IMG/VR virus record: IMGVR_UViG_3300017917_002679
Coordinates: 1-39,824 of that record
Reading direction: 5' to 3' (one strand)
DNA length: 39,824 bases
Source of the DNA: a virus
Shown: piece after piece, positions 36,864 through 39,824 of the stretch
Position numbering within the stretch: position 1 is the first letter of the stretch
Layout of the letters: every line of letters starts with the position of its first letter
Program-made: the position numbers and the translations under genes
Notes under the pieces: generated by a model
What the model saw: only the letters and a program-made list of their open reading frames with translations
The model's database searches: none
Told to the model about the DNA's origin: nothing

Positions 36864-37422
36864 TATGTATGTCAAGTTTGATCCCAACACAGGAAAGATT
36901 TTATCTTGTGGATCCACCAAGAATGACAGCTGTCTGCAAATAGACACTGCTTTGGGAGAAAAATTCATAATGGGATTGGAATCTTTTCACAAATACAAAG
37001 TGATTTATCATAATGGTGAATATAGAATTCAAAAAGAAGGTGTGTTGAACACTGTGAACAATGTGACAAAAAAAGAAAAAACAAAAATTATCAATCCAAA
37101 TGTTTATAAAATTCCCAAAAAAACCAACAATCATAATGGTATTCAAATAAAATTGTATCAAAATCAAGGGATGATTGAATTTATTGCTGATAATGTATTT
37201 AAAAAAACTTTAGAAACAATAGTTTCCAAAGAAAACAATCGTACTCACAAATTTTATTGTTGTAAATCCAACGATGCTACGCAATTAATTCAAACATTAG
37301 ACCTAAATCTTTATGAATTACTCACACAGGACAATGTAAAAATCAATATAGACTTAAAAAACAATATGGACATCTATTGTAGAAAAATTTTTGATTATTC
37401 CATTGAAAGAATTTATGAATAA
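36847..37422 (+). CDS. AT-rich protein of unknown function
   Basis: 191 residues from ATG 36847 with AAGG 4 bases before it; ATG 36865 (MYVKFDPNTGKILSCGS) is an equally good start with no 17-base overlap but no ribosome site. The opening 'KFDPNTGKIL' pattern is common in small marine phage proteins. The rest is Lys/Asn/Ile-rich with no motif I recognise. Hand count of 37081-37320 gives 58 G+C in 240 bases (24 percent), far below the fibre region, so this gene may have a different origin or evolve fast. It sits between two pairs of putative glycosyltransferases. Confidence 0.65.
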   Translation: MNQSTNMYVKFDPNTGKILSCGSTKNDSCLQIDTALGEKFIMGLESFHKYKVIYHNGEYRIQKEGVLNTVNNVTKKEKTKIINPNVYKIPKKTNNHNGIQIKLYQNQGMIEFIADNVFKKTLETIVSKENNRTHKFYCCKSNDATQLIQTLDLNLYELLTQDNVKINIDLKNNMDIYCRKIFDYSIERIYE

Positions 37423-38323
37423 AATTGCTATTAAAGATTGTGATGTTATATTTTTAAGTTATGATGAGCCCAATGCTGACAGAAATTATGCTGATTTAAA
37501 AAGAAAAATACCTTGGGCCAAAAGAGTGCATGGTGTAGAAGGCAGTGATGCTGCACACAAAGCATGTGCAGCACTGTCTGACACAGAATATTTTCTTACA
37601 GTGGATGGTGACACACAAATAGATCCTAAATTTCTTGATATTCAACTGGATCTAAACAGTATGGGTATGGATCATACATATATTTTCAGCTGGTGTGGAC
37701 ATACCAATGTGAATGGTTTAAAATACGGCAACGGAAGTTTAAAACTATGGACTAAAACATTTGTGAATGAGATGAAAACACATGAAAATTATGCTGGTCA
37801 AGACAATAATGAGATAGAATTTTGTTATTTTGACAAGTTATTTCAGTTCAATGAAAATTATTCTACCAGTTATATCAACGGCACTCCCAAACAAGCATGG
37901 AGAGCTGGGTTTAGAGAAGGTGTTAAAATGAGTTTGTACAAAAATTTTAGAATACAGTCTTTGGATCAGCTGTGGTGGCAGAATTATCACAGATTATTGA
38001 TCTGGATGACAGTGGGTCAAGATGTGGAACATGGCATTTGGGCCATAGCAGGTGCTAGAGAAGGTTGTTATCGAACACTTTGTACCACTTGGGATTTCAA
38101 ACAAGTGAGAGATTTCAAAATTTTAGAACAATTATGGATCAGTGCCAGCAACAATAACAGTATAAACGAACAAGATATCAAACTGAAATGTGTTAAATTG
38201 GGTGAAATGATCAAAGACCGATTCAAAATGGAATTTCCCTCTGAACCTTACAGTTCAGAAAGCAGTGAATTCTTCAAAAAAGTTTATATTAATTCACCTA
38301 GAACCATAAGAAAGACCATATAA
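37415..38323 (+). CDS. DxD glycosyltransferase-like protein 3
   Basis: 302 residues from ATG 37415 (MNKIAIKDCDVIFLSYDEPN), chosen because the paralogue next door also starts right before this segment; an ATG at 37391 would add 8 residues. The pattern ISYDEPNAD...W/YADLK.K.PWAKRVHGV..., then VDGDTQI with D64-G-D66, is shared with the next gene and looks like a GT-A-type nucleotide-diphosphate metal site. The C-terminal third (PKQAWRAGFREGVKMSL, then HRLLIWMTVGQDVEHGIWAI) is also shared. I recall this family from marine phages, where it is called glycosyltransferase without proof. Substrates unknown. Confidence 0.68.
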   Translation: MNKIAIKDCDVIFLSYDEPNADRNYADLKRKIPWAKRVHGVEGSDAAHKACAALSDTEYFLTVDGDTQIDPKFLDIQLDLNSMGMDHTYIFSWCGHTNVNGLKYGNGSLKLWTKTFVNEMKTHENYAGQDNNEIEFCYFDKLFQFNENYSTSYINGTPKQAWRAGFREGVKMSLYKNFRIQSLDQLWWQNYHRLLIWMTVGQDVEHGIWAIAGAREGCYRTLCTTWDFKQVRDFKILEQLWISASNNNSINEQDIKLKCVKLGEMIKDRFKMEFPSEPYSSESSEFFKKVYINSPRTIRKTI

Positions 38324-39027
38324 TGTACGATATATTTTTTATAAGTTACAATGAACCTAATGCAGATCAAAATTATGCTCTGTTGAAACAAAAATTTCCA
38401 TTGGCGCAGAGAATTCATGGAGTGAAAGGCATTCAACAAGCACACATTAGAGCTGCCACACAGAGTTTGACCAAAATGTTTTGGGTAGTGGATGGTGATG
38501 CAGTGATTGAAAATAATTTTGTATTTGACTATGAAGTGCCTCACAAAGACATAGATGCTGTGCATGTGTGGAGAAGTCGAAATCCCATCAACGAACTGGA
38601 ATATGGTTACGGAGGAGTAAAATTGTTACCCAAAAGACTCACAATGAACATGGATCCCAACAGAGTGGACATGACCACCAGCATATCCAATAGATTTAGA
38701 GCCATGTATGATGTGTCCAACACCACTGTGTTCAACACAGATCCATTCAACACATGGAAAAGTGCTTTTAGAGAGTGTGTCAAGCTCAGCAGCAAAGTGA
38801 TTGATCGTCAGGAAGACAAAGAAACTGAAAAAAGATTGTTGATTTGGTGCACTGTGGGAGATGATAAACCATACGGAGAGTATGCCATTGCTGGAGCACT
38901 GGCAGGCAGAGTGTATGGCACAGATAATCGTGACAATTCAGATGCTTTGAGAATGATTAATAATTTTGAATGGTTAAGATTAGTATTTGTGGGACAATTT
39001 CCACACATGGAGAAAGAAATATTATGA
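38323..39027 (+). CDS. DxD glycosyltransferase-like protein 4 (paralogue of the previous gene)
   Basis: 234 residues, starting in a TAATG. It repeats the layout of the previous protein in shorter form: IFFISYNEPNADQNYALLKQ, IHGVKGIQQAHIRAA, then VVDGDAVI with D57-G-D59, and later FNTWKSAFRECVKLSS and KRLLIWCTVGDDKPYGEYAI. The missing part lies between the metal site and the FREC region. All shared motifs are intact, so it is not a broken copy. It ends in an ATGA with the radical SAM gene, which ties the two in translation. Confidence 0.68.
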   Translation: MYDIFFISYNEPNADQNYALLKQKFPLAQRIHGVKGIQQAHIRAATQSLTKMFWVVDGDAVIENNFVFDYEVPHKDIDAVHVWRSRNPINELEYGYGGVKLLPKRLTMNMDPNRVDMTTSISNRFRAMYDVSNTTVFNTDPFNTWKSAFRECVKLSSKVIDRQEDKETEKRLLIWCTVGDDKPYGEYAIAGALAGRVYGTDNRDNSDALRMINNFEWLRLVFVGQFPHMEKEIL

Positions 39028-39824
39028 TAGACACCAACATTCCATTTGATAAAATTATAAATTTTGGTCAACGCACCATGTTGAACAGCAAATTATTTTC
39101 TGTGAGCTGGATATTGGCTCGTTTTTGCAACTATGATTGTTCCTACTGCTGGCCTTATGCCAAAAGCAAACAGAAAGATCACAGGCCACTGTCAGTTTAC
39201 ACAGGAGTGGTGGATGAAATCAAACGTCAAGCTAGACAGAATGGATTCACAGACTATCATTTCAGTTTTTCAGGAGGAGAACCCACTGCTTACAAAGATT
39301 TTTTACAATTGGTTCAGCATTACAGTGAGGATTCCACAACAGAATATCAAAGTATTCACATGACCACTAACCTAAGTCCTTCAGAAAAATGGTGGGAAAG
39401 ATGGTTGGAAGCCACAAAAACATTGAATCGTAGAAGTATCACTGCCAGTTTTCATGCTGAATTTGCTGATGAACAAAAGTTTGGAGACAAAATATTAATG
39501 TTGATGAAGAACAATGTGTTTGTCACAATCAATCAAGTGATGGTGCCCATTAGATTTGATGAATACTATGATAGATGTGCAAGATTTCACTCCAGAGGCA
39601 TCAATGTCACATTGAAACCACAAAGTGATCCCACAGCCAGTCATGTGGTAAAAGATTACACACAAAAACAATTGGAAATTTTACAGGTAGGATTCCCTCA
39701 ACGCATACAAGAAGGCGAAACTTACAAAGATCTGTTTCAGATTGAGATGATGGATGCTCAAGGCAACAAATATTATATGGATCAAGCAGAAAGATTCAAT
39801 GCTTTTGGCTTTAATAAATTCAAA
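39024..39824 (+). CDS. Radical SAM enzyme, 3' end outside window (partial)
   Basis: 267 codons are visible, open to the window edge. C35-x3-C39-x2-C42 (CNYDCSYCW) is the iron-sulfur cluster motif of radical SAM enzymes, and GGEPT (84-88, FSFSGGEPT) is the SAM-binding motif; later strands (ITASFHAEFA, VFVTINQVMVP) fit the partial TIM barrel. A C-terminal SPASM or other auxiliary cluster would lie outside the window. The start overlaps the previous stop (ATGA). These enzymes modify peptides, sugars, RNA or cofactors; the substrate cannot be told here. Neighbouring DxD enzymes suggest carbohydrate or protein modification. Confidence 0.9.
   Translation, partial: MIDTNIPFDKIINFGQRTMLNSKLFSVSWILARFCNYDCSYCWPYAKSKQKDHRPLSVYTGVVDEIKRQARQNGFTDYHFSFSGGEPTAYKDFLQLVQHYSEDSTTEYQSIHMTTNLSPSEKWWERWLEATKTLNRRSITASFHAEFADEQKFGDKILMLMKNNVFVTINQVMVPIRFDEYYDRCARFHSRGINVTLKPQSDPTASHVVKDYTQKQLEILQVGFPQRIQEGETYKDLFQIEMMDAQGNKYYMDQAERFNAFGFNKFK

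Noticed and set aside
1-39824. Avoidance of GATC sites
   Set aside because: GATC and GGATCC occur often throughout, so there is no sign of avoidance.
1-39824. tRNA genes, CRISPR arrays or insertion sequences
   Set aside because: No cloverleaf-type sequence, regularly spaced repeats or transposase were seen; gaps between genes are too short for most of these.

Overview
The window looks like a piece of a T4-like (Tevenvirinae-type) myovirus genome. It belongs to the marine branch that includes cyanophages and SAR11/Pelagibacter myophages, rather than the enteric branch. Reasons: it carries the T4 recombination pair (gp46/gp47), a long marine-type gp55 late sigma factor, a baseplate run in T4-like order (48, 53, hub, 5, 25, 6), AT-rich composition, T4-type late promoters (NATAAATA), and a giant ~4,900-residue structural protein of the kind seen in marine T4-like phages. 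No photosynthesis or other host-type metabolic gene is visible, so the host is not settled; an AT-rich marine bacterium is my best guess (inference).

Layout. (1) Positions 1-3827, minus strand: a small basic protein (cut by the window edge), gp46, gp47 and gp55. Two consensus-like sigma70 promoters drive this block. (2) Positions 3905-12744, plus strand: gp48-like tube cap, gp53, a 749-residue hub protein, gp5-like spike without a visible lysozyme domain, gp25 and an enlarged gp6. (3) Positions 12744-27434: one gene for a 4,896-residue modular virion protein. (4) Positions 27460-34728: a conserved small structural protein, three tandem tail-fibre-like paralogues with a shared N-terminal module, and another structural protein. 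(5) Positions 34830-39824: a tightly coupled operon behind a near-perfect sigma70 promoter. It encodes a small unknown protein, two tandem GT-A-like glycosyltransferases, an AT-rich unknown protein, a second tandem pair of DxD enzymes from another family, and a radical SAM enzyme running off the window.

How it fits together. The minus-strand genes would be transcribed early by host-type RNA polymerase and supply recombination functions plus the late sigma factor. gp55 would then switch on the plus-strand virion genes through NATAAATA motifs. The gp55 early promoter and the first late promoter overlap back to back, which suggests a built-in switch. The right-hand operon seems readable both early (sigma70) and late (a tandem ATCTAAATA). 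It is the best candidate for an under-described system: a putative glycosylation plus radical-SAM modification cassette placed directly after the tail-fibre genes.

All gaps between genes are under about 105 bases; their contents are listed as promoters. I saw no tRNA, CRISPR array, insertion sequence or attachment site. Family assignments come from reading motifs and from memory of the families; no database search was run.
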